Notes: generated by a model from the letters alone, not told the origin. 64,000 nucleotides of DNA from Buxus sempervirens (GCA_947561395.2 OX387187.1:6764976-6828975), one strand, 5' to 3'; positions 46,871 to 57,839 are shown, counted from the stretch's first letter. A program made the numbers and translations.

Positions 46871-48035
46871 TCAAAAGCAATGTTGTCCTTGTTTAACCAG
46901 TCGAGTTCCATGCTTTATTGCCAAATGATGAATTGCTACCTTAGGATCAAGTCCTAGCATCTCCTTATATGTCCAAGCAAAGACATCTTTGTATTCTGTC
47001 AACAGTTCAATATATTTTTCTTTTTCTTCAGGAGACAAGAGTGCGCTGACAAAGGTAGGCCTAGGGTCATCTTGTGTCTGAAGGTTCACTTCTTTAAGTT
47101 CATCTACAGTAGCTTGTCCACCATCTTCCAACTCTGAGGGTGCATTATCAAGTTCATTATCTGAGGACAACTCAAAATTTGAATCCACTTCAGCAGTAAC
47201 ATGATAAGAGGTTGATATTTCCTCTTTTTCATTAATATCCTTTTGTGTTTGGATAATTTGTCGACCTGTAAACACAATGGTGTGACGCTTTGCTGTTAGT
47301 GCCCCATCAGTATTCACCATCACAAATGACTTACGTTTCATATGTGACAGGATCAAGCTTTGCATTTCTTTTACGTCTTTGATTTTCTCCTTCAACTTCT
47401 TTTCAGGCTCTACATTCAACTTGGGTTGTATTCGAGGGAACATAACTCTGGTTGAGATAGGCTTCCATGTCAGGTGATCCTTATTTTTTTGAGTAGTTAC
47501 ACTTAACCTCTCAAAAACGGAAACACGGGTTCTAGTTTCCTTTATTCTATCAAAAACCGAGGCTCAATTAACTGCATGTTCATCTCTTGGCTCATCAACT
47601 TCTTCAGCTGTGATGTGGTGCACCATTGTTTTCCTTTCTTTCCATTTCCCTGAGATGTGAATTGGTTTAGTAGGCGTAAACCCAACTCCATGCTTAGGTG
47701 CATCAATGGCGTACCTTTCTGCTTGAGTTTTTGTTGAGTATCATTGAGCCCATAGGTTCTTTGACTTGCAACTTTAGGTAGCACTCCCAAAGAACCTAGC
47801 TTGGCGAAGTCGTATCCGGAATTGGCTAATAGCTTGTAGGCTATTGGATCAAATCCTTCATTAGTCCGCGACTTGGGCAAGCTCTTCCTTGCAATGTGAC
47901 GCTTGTGAGAAGGTTTATTAACTCTTTCCATAATTTTCCCTGTCATGCTTATTTTAGGAAGAGGCACGATCATTTCTTCCTTCAAGATGTCAATATCTTC
48001 TTGCTTCAGTAGGTGGGATCCATCCTTGTCATGCT
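46871..48035 (-). pseudogene. Pro-to-RT linker and N-terminal pol region, Tat type
   Basis: 47542-48035 reads SGYDFAKLGSLGVLPKV and YGLNDTQQKLKQKGTPL, a conserved stretch upstream of reverse transcriptase in Tat/Ogre polyproteins. 46871-47443 is an acidic linker ending TEYKDVFAWTYKEMLGLDPK and HHLAIKHGTRLVKQ, the usual entry to the reverse transcriptase fingers. A break at about 47450-47540 separates them. No protease active site is seen in the preserved part. Confidence 0.75.
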
Positions 48036-48383
48036 TATTTTGAACTTTAATTTCAAATGAACCCCAACCCCTATTTTTCGCACCATGTTTCTGTTTTAAA
48101 AGCTTTTTGAGTACTGTTTATGGCATTGCTTCACATTCCAAATCCTCTACACTGTGAACGAAAACCTTTTGGAAACTTAAACTTAAAAAAATTGACCATT
48201 GTGCCCCTGAGATTGAATGACACATTATTTGCCCATTCGGGCTCTGATTCAATCCCAGTTCTTTTGCATTGTGCTTGTCTCAGGACACTCCACCACATGG
48301 GTCAAAACTTGAGAATCAATTTTGCCTCAAATCTGACCTAGAATTTCGTGCCCAATATTAGATGCAAAATTTAGGTGCTTCCA
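48036..48383 (-). mobile_element. Partial family C LTR (left block)
   Basis: On the minus strand it starts TGGAAGCACCTAAATTTTGC (at 48383), matching TGTAAGCACCTAAATTTT at 54610, and continues to GTTCAAAATAA near 48036, the point where both arms of the inverted pair lose likeness. The left arm continues into Tat pol, the right arm into unrelated sequence. Confidence 0.6.
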
Positions 48384-48672
48384 TTATCAAAGTAGTTCTC
48401 AAAAGGTGTAAGTTGTATTTTACAACTCATTAAAGTGTAAGTTGTATTGTACAACTCATTTGACAAAGATAAGGATGGCAATAAGATGGGTTTTGGTGAA
48501 CCTGAACCCACCGCTATAGGAGTTTAGGTAATGCCAAACATTAACCTGCCCATATCAAGCTAGTAACAGGGTAGGGCTGGTTTAACCCGGTTGGTGTATA
48601 AGATGTAAAATAAGAGTATTTTTTGAATAGAATATGTAAATATACATTTTTACATATTATATATATGAAAAT
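48384..48672 (-). repeat. Spacer unit I between family C LTRs (left block)
   Basis: About 290 bp with paired AGTTGTATTTTACAACT-like palindromes, GATAAGGATGGCAATA, and an AT-rich tail ending ATATATATGAAAAT. The same unit occurs at 50250-50490, 52455-52714 and 54322-54609. It always lies between a GTGACAT end and a GCACC end, so it behaves as a short internal or junction unit of family C. Confidence 0.6.
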
Positions 48673-50249
48673 TGTGACATTCATACCCCATATCAGAAAT
48701 GGATGAAATCCCGGTAAGGTATAGGGGTCTAGAAGAACACTCAACCTGACAAGGTGCATTTTGGGGACAAAACCGTGCGGGCTTGTGGCACCATGGAAAT
48801 CGTTGAGATTCCACACATCCTACACGGGACTTAATAAAAAATTAGGACTCGCCACCATCCAAGGGGTCTTGGTATGGATGGTCACAAAAGTGTGCAAAAA
48901 TAAGCTAAAAATAATTCAAATTGTGGTCTACAACAAAGTTTGGGTAAGGGGGTTAGCTTACGAGTGGGGGAAGGTGTTAAGTCCCCCCCCCCCCCCCCCC
49001 CCACTCATCCACTAGACGTGGTTGCCAAAGAATTTTCATTATATCATGTTGCTTGCATACGCATATTACTCAAAAGTAAACAAAAGAGCACATAGAGATT
49101 TGTACAACTAATTTGAACACTCTCTCTGGCTTTATCACCCTCAGGACCTTTTGATCAAATCAAAAATTAAGAAAAATATCAAAGAAAAATTGATCAAATC
49201 AAAACTGAAAATCAGTGCATTTAAGAGCTAGTTGAGATGTGCACATTTAATTGATTGTAACTCACTCATAAGAAATAAAAAAAATATGAAACCTGATCCA
49301 TTTGAAAGCTTATTTGATGTACAAAACACTCTAAAAATTTCATTCGAAACAAATCAAAATTGGGAGAGTTATGCTTGGTTGAAGTTGATGTTTTATCACA
49401 GTAATAATGATGACCAACATACCTTCATAAGCCTATTCGTTCAAATCCACTCCATATAAATTCATGAAAATTGGGTTGGATGAAGTAGGAAATGAAGTCT
49501 TTCAAATGACATAGGACTCGACCAAAGCTTCATCCATATGAGGTTTGTGTGCTCTCACAAATACCTGAACTCGATCACAGATTAATCTTGTAATTTGCTA
49601 TTGAGTAGTACAAGGTTAATCAAGCAGACAGGCCTTAATACAAATTTAAAAATGATGAAAACAATTTTCTTTGAAAATAGATTCATCAAAGAAGAGTCAA
49701 AAACAAGAATTGCATAAATTAGAGTTCAGATGAGCCAATGGTGCTCAATTGAAGTGACAGTTCAGCAATTATTGTGTTGCAAACCTATCGAACTTCAATC
49801 AAAAGTGGAGAACAAACAGCACCATATAGATTCTTCAAAATCCACAAGATTAAACTAGACTCTTATACCTTTCATATGTAAGTGCAATCACTCAAACATT
49901 CATCCGAAGGAATGAGTGAAACAAGTTGTGGCTCAAGTACAATCTAGATTTGAAAATTTTGAGTGAAAACCATACCAAAAGTTTTGGAGTGTAGTTTTTG
50001 GCATTGCTTCACATTCTGAATCTTTTATATTGCGAATGAAAACCTTGTGGGAAATTATACTAAACAATTGACCATTTTGCCCTTGAGATGGAATGGCACA
50101 TCCTTTGCCCATTTAGGTTATGATTCGAGCCCAGTATTTTACATTGCGCTCGTTTCAGGACACTCTACCATAGCTTGAGAAACAATTGGGCCTCAAATTT
50201 GACCTCAAATTGTGTGCCCAATACTAGATGCAAAATTTAGTTGCTTACA
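48673..50249 (-). mobile_element. Family C LTR, C1
   Basis: Minus-strand LTR of 1577 bp from TGTAAGCAACTAAATTTTGC (right) to GTCACA (left, TGTGACATTC). It includes the GGGGGAAGGTGTTA...CACTCATCCAC motif also seen near the 3' ends of B1 and B2, so family C is a relative of B. A 20-C run occurs at 48983. The first ~115 bp on the left (48673-48790) match the LTR of the TRIM at 52301-52454. No coding capacity. Confidence 0.65.
48983..49002 (+). repeat. Run of 20 C in C1
   Basis: Expansion within the GTTAGGCACCCCCACTCATCC motif, which has five C in C2 (around 53998-54008, opposite strand sense) and in the B LTRs. Slippage or assembly artefact. Confidence 0.9.
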
Positions 50250-50490
50250 TTATCAAAGTAGTTCTGAGAAGGCATAAGCTATATTGTACAACTCATTTGA
50301 CAGAGATAAGGATGGCAATAGGGTGGGTTTGGTGAACTTGAACTCGGCTCTAACGGGTTGGTAAAAGGGCAGGGTCGGTTTGACCCGTTTGGAGTATAAG
50401 ATGTAAAATAAGATTATTTTTTTAATAGAATATGTAAATATATATTTTTATATTATATATATATATATATATATGAAAATTATGACATCT
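50250..50490 (-). repeat. Spacer unit I (second left copy)
   Basis: Same unit as 48384-48672, ending ATATATATGAAAATTATGACAT, then the start of a GTGACAT-type LTR end (CTCGATCCCATA) that breaks off at about 50500. This gives the order partial LTR - I - LTR - I on the left arm. Confidence 0.6.
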
Positions 50491-51055
50491 CGATCCCATA
50501 TGTGGGGGTTTTGATCATCCAAGCTTTGATTCATGTTTTGATGGTTTAATTAAGTTCATATGATTGCTTTAGAGACGTTTAAATAAGCCCTAGTGAGCCT
50601 TAGTGTCATGAGAAAAGCATTCGTGGATGAAAAACTTGATTTCTGGATAATGCAGGTTCAACGTGAACGTTGAATCATGCATTGAGCAACGCATGCAGAA
50701 GTTCACTGAGGCGTGTAGAATGGGTTCGAATGTTGGAAAACCCTATGGTAATAAACTTCAATGTATAAGCGTTGATCAGACATTGAACGAAAAATTGCCT
50801 TTTTTTTGTAATTTTGGATTCTCTTTCCTTTGCTTGAATGTTAGTTTGCATAGTAGGTGCACAATACTCTTATTTCCCTGAAAGACATTTTAAGTAAATG
50901 TCATATGCTTTTATGTTTCTATTTAATTAACTCTTTACATGTAAATAAGGTTTTACCCCCGTTTGTTTTCACTAAAATACTTTCAAGATATTCCTTACTA
51001 ATAAAAAGTCAACTTTTTTGCACCACATGAACCCGTGCCTTATCTCGCTTCTAAA
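50491..51055. other. Non-coding spacer between the inverted arms, left part
   Basis: No coding domain recognised. At 50880-51010 it carries GAAAGACATTTTAAGTAAATG, TTACATGTAAATAAGG and AATAAAAAGTCAAC, also present in order in LTR A12 (40860-41010) and LTR B2 (39400-39560), so it is a fragment of LTR sequence. The rest is anonymous. Confidence 0.45.
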
Positions 51056-51560
51056 ACATGTCTCCCAATAGGTACGTATGTATGAAATTACCAGTACCTA
51101 TGTAAGTAATAAATTGTACATATTTGTGAAATAAATTGTACGTATGTATGAAACACTTGTACACATTAATGTAATAACTTGTAGCTACTTATGAAATTAT
51201 TTACTTTTCTAGTTAACTTGTACGTACGTATGAAAGTACTAGTACCTATATATGTAATAACTTGTACATATATATGAAATAACTTATACGTATGTGTGAA
51301 ATAACTTGTACGTATGTATGAAATAACATGTATATGTATGAAATAACTAGTACATATATGCAATAACTTGTACCTATTTATGTAATATCTTGTATGCATT
51401 TGTGAAATTACTTGTACATATTTATGAAACAACTTGTACGTAAGTATAAAATAACTTGTACGAATTATAGAACAACTTTATATATGGAATAACTTGTACA
51501 TATGTATTGACGAACTTATGCATATATATGAAATAGCTTGTATGTAATTATGAAACAACT
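51056..51560 (+). repeat. Degenerate ~22-bp tandem array
   Basis: About twenty units related to AACTTGTACGTATGTATGAAAT, often with ATATATATG variants. Both strands are open over parts of the array because stops are absent from the unit in some frames. It lies near the centre of the inverted family C pair. Confidence 0.8.
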
Positions 51561-52004
51561 TCGGTGCATATTCAAAGGTGTCAACGTCCATTTCGATTTA
51601 AACTTTGAACTATGATTCATAAAAAAATGTACGTCAATATCAAATAAGTTGTATATGTCTATCTGATGACTTGTACATTTTAAGAAACAACAAGATTTTC
51701 TATGGAATAACTTGTGTGTATTTATAATATCTTCCCCTTATTTCACACTCCCCCCTTTTGTTGTGAATAGACACTAGACAAAGTGCAATGACTCAAAGAA
51801 TTTTACTCCACGTCCAGAAGCATCATCTTCTTCATCTCTTCTATCAACACCATCCCCTGCAACATCACCACCTCCAACCCATGCAGTTACAGATTCCATT
51901 GCATCTAGAGTTTCATCATGTCCACCTCTACCTGCCTTGTCCCTTTAAATCACTTGCTGGTTGAAGAACTCAAGGTTGTGTAAGTCAATTGACAGAAGGT
52001 ACAA
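51561..52004. other. Anonymous sequence
   Basis: Contains a short stretch (51790-51945) that on the minus strand reads acidic peptide such as GGDVAGDGVDRRDEEDDASG, possibly a relic of a coding linker. No domain recognised; nothing else of note. Confidence 0.3.
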
Positions 52005-52454
52005 GTCAATTGATAGAGGTATAAGCTTGTATGGTTTTATCCCCAAAAGGTGCCTCGTTAGGTTGAGTGTTATTCCTAATTCATATACCCTACCAGGATT
52101 TCCTCTGTTTCCGATATGGGATTGGGATGTCACAATCTCCCCCCTTCAGGACTTCATGTCCTTGTGTAGTGAACCTCTAAACTAAAAGCCTACCAGCCCC
52201 TCATGGGCTCACCCCCGTTGGTCCAATCACCTCCCGCGGGCAATGTCAGGACCCATATCAGTTACAGACTACTGGACTCGAATCCAACTCCAATACCATT
52301 TGTAACAACCCAACTCAACAAGGTATTGTCCACTTTCGGCTTAAGCCCACATGGTTTTGTCCCTAAAAGGCACCTTGTTTGGTTGAGTGTTCTATCTGAC
52401 TCATATACCCTACTGGGATTACATCTGTTTCCGATATGGGATCGGGATGTCACA
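52005..52454 (-). mobile_element. TRIM (terminal-repeat retrotransposon in miniature)
   Basis: Two short LTRs, about 52005-52134 and 52301-52454 (154 bp, TGTAACAACCC...GGGATGTCACA), flank a 166-bp interior. Read on the minus strand, the right LTR is followed by ATGGTATTGGAG (Met-tRNA-type primer site) and the left LTR is preceded by the purine run GAAGGGGGGAGAT, so the element is on the minus strand. No coding sequence. The outer end of the left LTR has diverged or is truncated and no target duplication was found. Confidence 0.65.
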
Positions 52455-52714
52455 ATTTTCATATATATAATATATTAAAATGTATATTTACATATTCGAT
52501 TCAAAAAATACTCTTATTTTACATTTTATTCTCCAACCGGGTCAAATCGGCCCCATCCTGTTACCAACTCCATAAGGGCAAGTTAATGTTCGATATTACC
52601 TAAACTCCTGTAGGGGTGGGTTCAAGTTCACCAGAACCTGCCCTATTGACATCCTTATCTCTGTCAAATGAGTTGTACAATACAACTTATACCTTCTTAG
52701 AACTACTTTGATAA
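52455..52714 (+). repeat. Spacer unit I (right block, first copy)
   Basis: Reverse-complement counterpart of 50250-50490, starting ATTTTCATATATATAAT directly after the GTCACA end of the TRIM LTR and ending at TGTCGGCACC. Confidence 0.6.
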
Positions 52715-54321
52715 TGTCGGCACCTAAATTTTGCATGCAGTATTAGCACAAAATTCAAAGTCAAATTTGAGACCCAATTGCTTCTCAAGCTATGGCTCAT
52801 GTGATAGAGTGTCCTGAGATGAGCGCAATGCAAAAGACTGGGCTCAAATCGAAATCCAAATAGGCAAATGATGAGCCATTCCATCTCAGGAGCAAAATGG
52901 TCAATCGTTTCTGGTATAAGTTCCGAAAAGGTTTTCATTCTCAGTGTAGAGGATTCAGAATATGAAGCAATGCCAAAAACTGTACTCCAAAGCTTTTGGT
53001 ATAGTTTTCATTCAAAATTTTCAAATCTGGATTGTACCTGAGCCACAACTTGTTTCACTCATTACTTCGTCCTCCGGAAGAATTTTTGAGTGATTATAGT
53101 TACATATGAAAGGTATAAGAGTCTAGTTTAATCTTGTCAATTTTGAAGAATTTATATTGAGCCGTTTGTTCTCCTATTTTGATTGAAGTTTGATATGTCT
53201 ACAACATAGTGATTGTTGAACCTGTAACTTCAATTGAGCACCATTAGCTCATCTGAACTCTAATTTATGCGATTCTTGTTTCTAAGTCTTCTTTGATGAA
53301 TCTATTTTTTAAAAATTGGTTTCATCATTTTTAAATCAGTATTGAGGGATGTGTGCTTGATTGACCTTGTACTACTCAGTAGCAAATTACAGGGTCAATC
53401 TGTGATTAAGTTGAGGTATTTGTGAGAGCACATAAACCTCATATGGATGAAGCTTTTGTCTAGCCCTATGTCATTTGAAATAAGGCACTTCCTACTTCAT
53501 CCAAACCAATTTTCATGAATTTATATGGAGTATGTTTTCACGAATAGGCTTGCGAAGCTATGCTGGTCATCATTATCACTGTGATGAAACAACAACTTCA
53601 ACCAAGCATAACTCTCCCAATTTTGATTTGCTTTGAATGAAATTTTTAGAGTGTTTTGTGCATCAAATAAACTTTCAAATGGATCGGGTTTCATATTTTT
53701 TTTTTCTTTTTGATTTCATATGAGTGAGTTACAACCAATTTAATGTTCACAGCTCGACTAGCTCTTAAATGCATTGATTTTCAGTTTTTCTTTGATTTTT
53801 TCCTTGATTTTTGATTTGATTTGATCAAAAGTTCGTGAGGGTGATAAAGCCAAAGAGAGTGTTCAAATTAATTGGATACCTCTCATGGAGGATTACACAT
53901 CTCTACGTAGGCCTTTTGTTTTCTTTTGATTAATATGTATATGCAAGCAATATGCCATGATGAAATTTCTTTAGAAACCACTTCTAGTGGATGAGTGGGG
54001 GTGCCTAACACTCTCCCCCACTCGTAAGCTAATTCCTTGACCCAAACTTTGGTGTAGACCACAATTTGAGTACTTTGAACTCATTTTCGACTATTTGTGA
54101 ACACTTTGGTGACAATCCACATCAAGACCCCTTGGATGGTGGCAAGTCCTGATTTTTTATTAAGTCCCGTATAGAATGTGTGGAATCCAAGTGATTCCCA
54201 TGGTGCCACAAGCCCGCACAGTTTTGTCCCCAAAAGGCGCCTTGTTAGGTTGAGTGTTCATCTTGACTCATATATCTTACCGGGATTTCATCCGTTTCCG
54301 ATATAGGATCGAGATGTCATA
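52715..54321 (+). mobile_element. Family C LTR, C2
   Basis: Runs from TGTCGGCACCTAAATTTTGC to CGAGATGTCATA, about 1.6 kb, the inverted counterpart of C1. Near the 3' end it has GGGGGTGCCTAACACTCTCC (reverse of the motif in C1) and a GGTGGCAAGTCC segment like the GGTGGCGACTCTCC of family B. The last ~115 bp (54205-54321) match the 3' half of the TRIM LTR. Confidence 0.65.
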
Positions 54322-54609
54322 ACTTTTATATATATAATATATAAAAATGTATATTTACATATTCTATTCAAAAAATACTCTTATTTTACATCTTATCTTC
54401 CAACCAAGTCAAACCAACCTCGCTCTTTTACCAGCCCAATATGGGAGGGTTAATGTTTGGCATTACCTAAACTCCTCTAAGGGTGGTTCAGGTTCACCAA
54501 AACCCGCCCTATTGCCATCATTATCTTCGTCATATGAGTTGTATAATACAACTTACACCTTAATGAGTTGTAAAATACAACTTATATCTTTTGAGAACTA
54601 CTTTGATAA
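54322..54609 (+). repeat. Spacer unit I (right block, second copy)
   Basis: Counterpart of 48384-48672, including the doubled palindromes GAGTTGTATAATACAAC and GAGTTGTAAAATACAAC, ending just before TGTAAGCACC. Confidence 0.6.
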
Positions 54610-54968
54610 TGTAAGCACCTAAATTTTACATCTAGTATTGGGCACGAAATTCGAGGTCAAATTTGAGGCCCAATTGATTCTCAAGCTATGGCCCATGTTG
54701 TTAAGTGTCCTAAGACGAGTGCAATGCAAAAAACTGGGATCGAATCGAAACCCAAATGGGCAAATGATGTGCCATTCAATCTCAGGGGCAAAATGGTCAA
54801 TTTTTTGAAGTGTAAGTTCCCAAAAGGTTTTCATTCACAGTGTAGATGATTTAGAATGTAAAGCAATGCTAGAAAGCGCACTCAAAAAGCTTTTAAAACA
54901 GAAACATGATGTGAAAAAAAGGAGTAGGGGTTCATTTGAAATGAAAGTTCAAAATAAAAAATTCCTGT
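54610..54968 (+). mobile_element. Partial family C LTR (right block)
   Basis: Begins TGTAAGCACCTAAATTTT and matches 48036-48383 on the opposite strand up to GTTCAAAATAA. After that the two arms differ. Solo LTR B3 begins 36 bp further on. Confidence 0.6.
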
Positions 54969-55004
54969 TTAAAATCCAAACTTTTCAAACTACTAAATTG
55001 CCGT

Positions 55005-57839
55005 TGTAAGCACCTTATTTTTGCACCCCTTGAAGTGCTGAAAATGAAAACCCTGACAGAAAGTTAAACCCTAAGGGATGAAAAGTTGACTTTTTGATCA
55101 AGTGATAATTGACCACCTTGCTTTGTCTCAGTGGATAGAGAATCCCGACACGGTTCCAACGCAATTGAGTTTGCTGGAATCGGAGTCCGGATAAAGGTTC
55201 TGCAGGTCAGTCAAACTTGAAGGGGAGCCGAAAGTTGACTTTCTGCTAAACCCCGATCCAGATGCTTACCCCTATGTCATTGGATAGAGGGCTCTGATAC
55301 GGTCCTAACGCAAATGATTTTGCCTAGATTGGAGTCCGGATGGAGAAGATATGAGCTGTCAAAGTTTCCAAGCGGCAAAACTGGCAAACTGCACACGTGG
55401 CGAGAAACACAGGAAAATATCTTGGGGATCAAATCCGTAAATATCAAAATATTCAAAATATCTCAGGGACTAAATCTGTAAATATCCAAGAGTATCAGAT
55501 TAAATAAAAAATGTCCAGGGACTAGATCTGTAAATTTCAAATTTTTCTGACAGATCCGCGGCCGTATTAATTATTTTCAATCATTGTGTCGCTCGCGCCG
55601 AGCTCCAACTACTCGGCGCCAACTCGGCGGATACCCCATTTTTTCCTCTATAAATACTGCAGCCCCCTTCTTGCGAAGGGGTTCGGCTTTTTTCTGGGCC
55701 CTTGTTTGTGGTTGGCTTTTTTCTAGGGTTGGCTCTTCCCACAGAGAACCCGTCTTCCCCACTCCTCCTTGTTCGAAACCCCCTCTATATACCTCTCCTT
55801 GCCTCCACAAACAACCACCCGACATCATCGTAAGCCCTTTCCACCCCCGTTTTCTCGTTTCCTCTTCTTTCTCATCCAAGCCAAGGAAGGTGATCGTGCT
55901 GTTGGTGGGGAGAGGTGCTGCACCGGCGGCTGCTCGTGCAATCCAAGGAGGCCTCACGCATACTCTACGAAGGTTTAAAACCTCAAGGCGAGCTCTCTTT
56001 GTCAATTGGTTCAACATATATAAATCGGGGCTTGTTCGGAGAATCAACTCCATCAAGCATGCTTCCTTTATCTTTTCTAGCATATCATTTGCTGTTCTTG
56101 CTTGTTTGATTCGAAGGTGGGAGCATGTTCCCCATGGTCACCTCCTCTTTTGTACCCCGATGTAAACCCCCGTTTTCCCTTCGTCGTTAGTCGCATTCCT
56201 TTTTCGGTTTTCGAATTTGGAGGTTTGCGAAGAGATTTTAAGTCGTGATGAGAAGTTAGGTTATATTAATTTCAAAGTGTGTTTAGACGTCATCTGGGAG
56301 TCTAAGGAGCACCGGGAAGGTGTTACAGAGACTGGAAATCAAGCCAGTCTCTGAGTTTTCAAAAAAACAGAGGATCGTGTTTCGTCAAGGGTGTGCGCTG
56401 AGCTCGCGCCAGACGTCTTTTTTTGTTGTTTTTGGTTCCGTTGAGCTCGCGCTGACCTCGCGTTAAGCGCCTGAGGTTAGCGCACCCACTTAAATGCCAA
56501 TTGCTTGCGGCTGATCGACCCAACTCCATTTTTGCTGCTTTAAGGCTTCAACCTCTTAGCTCAGGGCCCAATTATACCGTATCGCGGAGGCCAAAGTCCC
56601 CCGCACTCCCCAACCCCATTTGTTCACCGCGCATCTAACTCGTTCCTTAGCACGGGGAGGGACCTCGCCCCGTGGGCTCCACTACGCTCCGCTCACAGGG
56701 GCCACAGGTCCCACCCCTTGGACCCAGAATATGAGCCATTATTTCCAACCCCATCGGAGATTGTCAAGTGAGCCGATCTCCCCCGAAAATGCCATTTTTG
56801 CATATTCTGTGATTTTTGTGATTTGTTGATTTTTGTGATTTCTGTGATTTTGCTGGATGTGGGTGACCTTTTCAAACTGAACCAAATGAACCGAAACCCA
56901 ATATTTTGATTTCCAATGGGCCTTCCAACGGGGCCCACCCAGCCCAATAAACTTACTTTTTACTCAAAATAAGGCTAATCAAGTTGATGGAGTAGGCCAA
57001 ACCACGTGAGGCCCACCCCAAGCCTTATGTGGGGCATGCATGTGTAGTTTAAAATTGTGGTTTGGCCGAGACCACTGGCTGGGTCTGTCGGGCCCACTAA
57101 GCCCACAAAACCGAGCAAGGTTAGGGTTTCAAAACCCTAACCCAGGAAGTCTTGGGCTTTTAAGCCCAAGCCCAGGTAAAGGGCCCCAAGCCCAAAGCCT
57201 GGCCCATGTTGGCATAACTAATCAAGATAATCTCAAATCATTTTGGCAACCAACTGTGGGGGCCCACTTAGGGGCCCGCAAAGCAATCCAGCCCACTTTG
57301 CATGGAAATCACTTAATAACCCAACTTGAACTTCAAAATAAAATCAAGTCAAATTAAACCAAAGTCCAAAAGGCCTCTCAGGCTTAGACTGAGGCCCACC
57401 AAGGAACATGTGGGCCACATTTGGCCCACCAAGGGATCCATGGGCCCTCCAACGGGGCCCACCCAATCAGACTCACTTCATTTTAAGCTAAGAAGATAAA
57501 ATCAAGTAAAGGGACCCACACCACTTTGGCAGTCCTGCCAGACTTAACCAAATGTGCACGCTGGAATAGGAATCGGGTGAGTGAGAGACCAAAGTTGACT
57601 CAAACCAAGGAAACCTATGGGACCCGTCATTTGACAGGGTGGACTGGGGTGTCTATGGACTTCCCCAGACCACAACCGAGAACTTACTTAGAATCTCAAA
57701 GCCGCAGACCGCCTAATAGAAAAATCTAGGCACCCAGGTGTCTGCCTGCACCCCATCAGACAGTGGCGACTCCAAACAATCCCGAGGCACGCATCATTTT
57801 GCATGCGCCCCGTCGTGCACCCGGAAATAGGTGCGCACA
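55005..57839 (+). mobile_element. Tat-like solo LTR, B3
   Basis: Begins TGTAAGCACCTTATTTTTGC and ends GGTGCGCACA, 2835 bp. Flanks GCCGT (55000-55004) and GCCGC (57840-57844) form a 5-bp duplication with one transition. TATAAATA at 55649, donor-like ATC|GTAAGCC at 55830, CAGTGGCGACTCC near the 3' end as in Tat LTRs, and a GC-rich GAGCTCGCG block at 56390-56485. The stretch 56560-57480 is rich in GGGCCCAC-type words. A 193-codon open frame over 55584-56165 is not supported by any domain. Confidence 0.85.
55649..55656 (+). promoter_or_regulatory. TATA box of B3 LTR
   Basis: TATAAATA in CTCTATAAATACTGC, about 640 bp from the LTR start, followed about 180 bp later by a GTAAGCC donor-like site. 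Same arrangement as B1 and B2. Confidence 0.6.

Larger units (their letters stand above)
43852..48035 (-). mobile_element. Degenerate Tat-type Ty3/Gypsy pol, no LTRs of its own
   Basis: Minus-strand polyprotein in the order: N-terminal YKLLANSGYD and GLNDTQQKL region, linker, reverse transcriptase, RNase H, a second (archaeal-like) RNase H, integrase, then a short C-terminus ending with a stop at 43852. The extra RNase H before integrase is a mark of the Tat/Ogre group. Several frameshifts and stops. The left end stops near the (AT)n repeat. The right end breaks at about 48035, where it meets an LTR-like fragment on the same strand shared with 54968. No gag beyond that. Confidence 0.85.

Noticed and set aside
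55130..55330. Possible tRNA-like stretch (GTGGATAGAG and GGTTCCAACGC words)
   Set aside because: Box-like words are present but I could not pair an acceptor stem or anticodon arm; the sequence is part of the B3 LTR and is partly duplicated there.
55584..56165. 193-codon open frame as a protein gene
   Set aside because: It lies inside the solo LTR B3 downstream of its TATA box, shows no domain, and an open frame also exists on the opposite strand.
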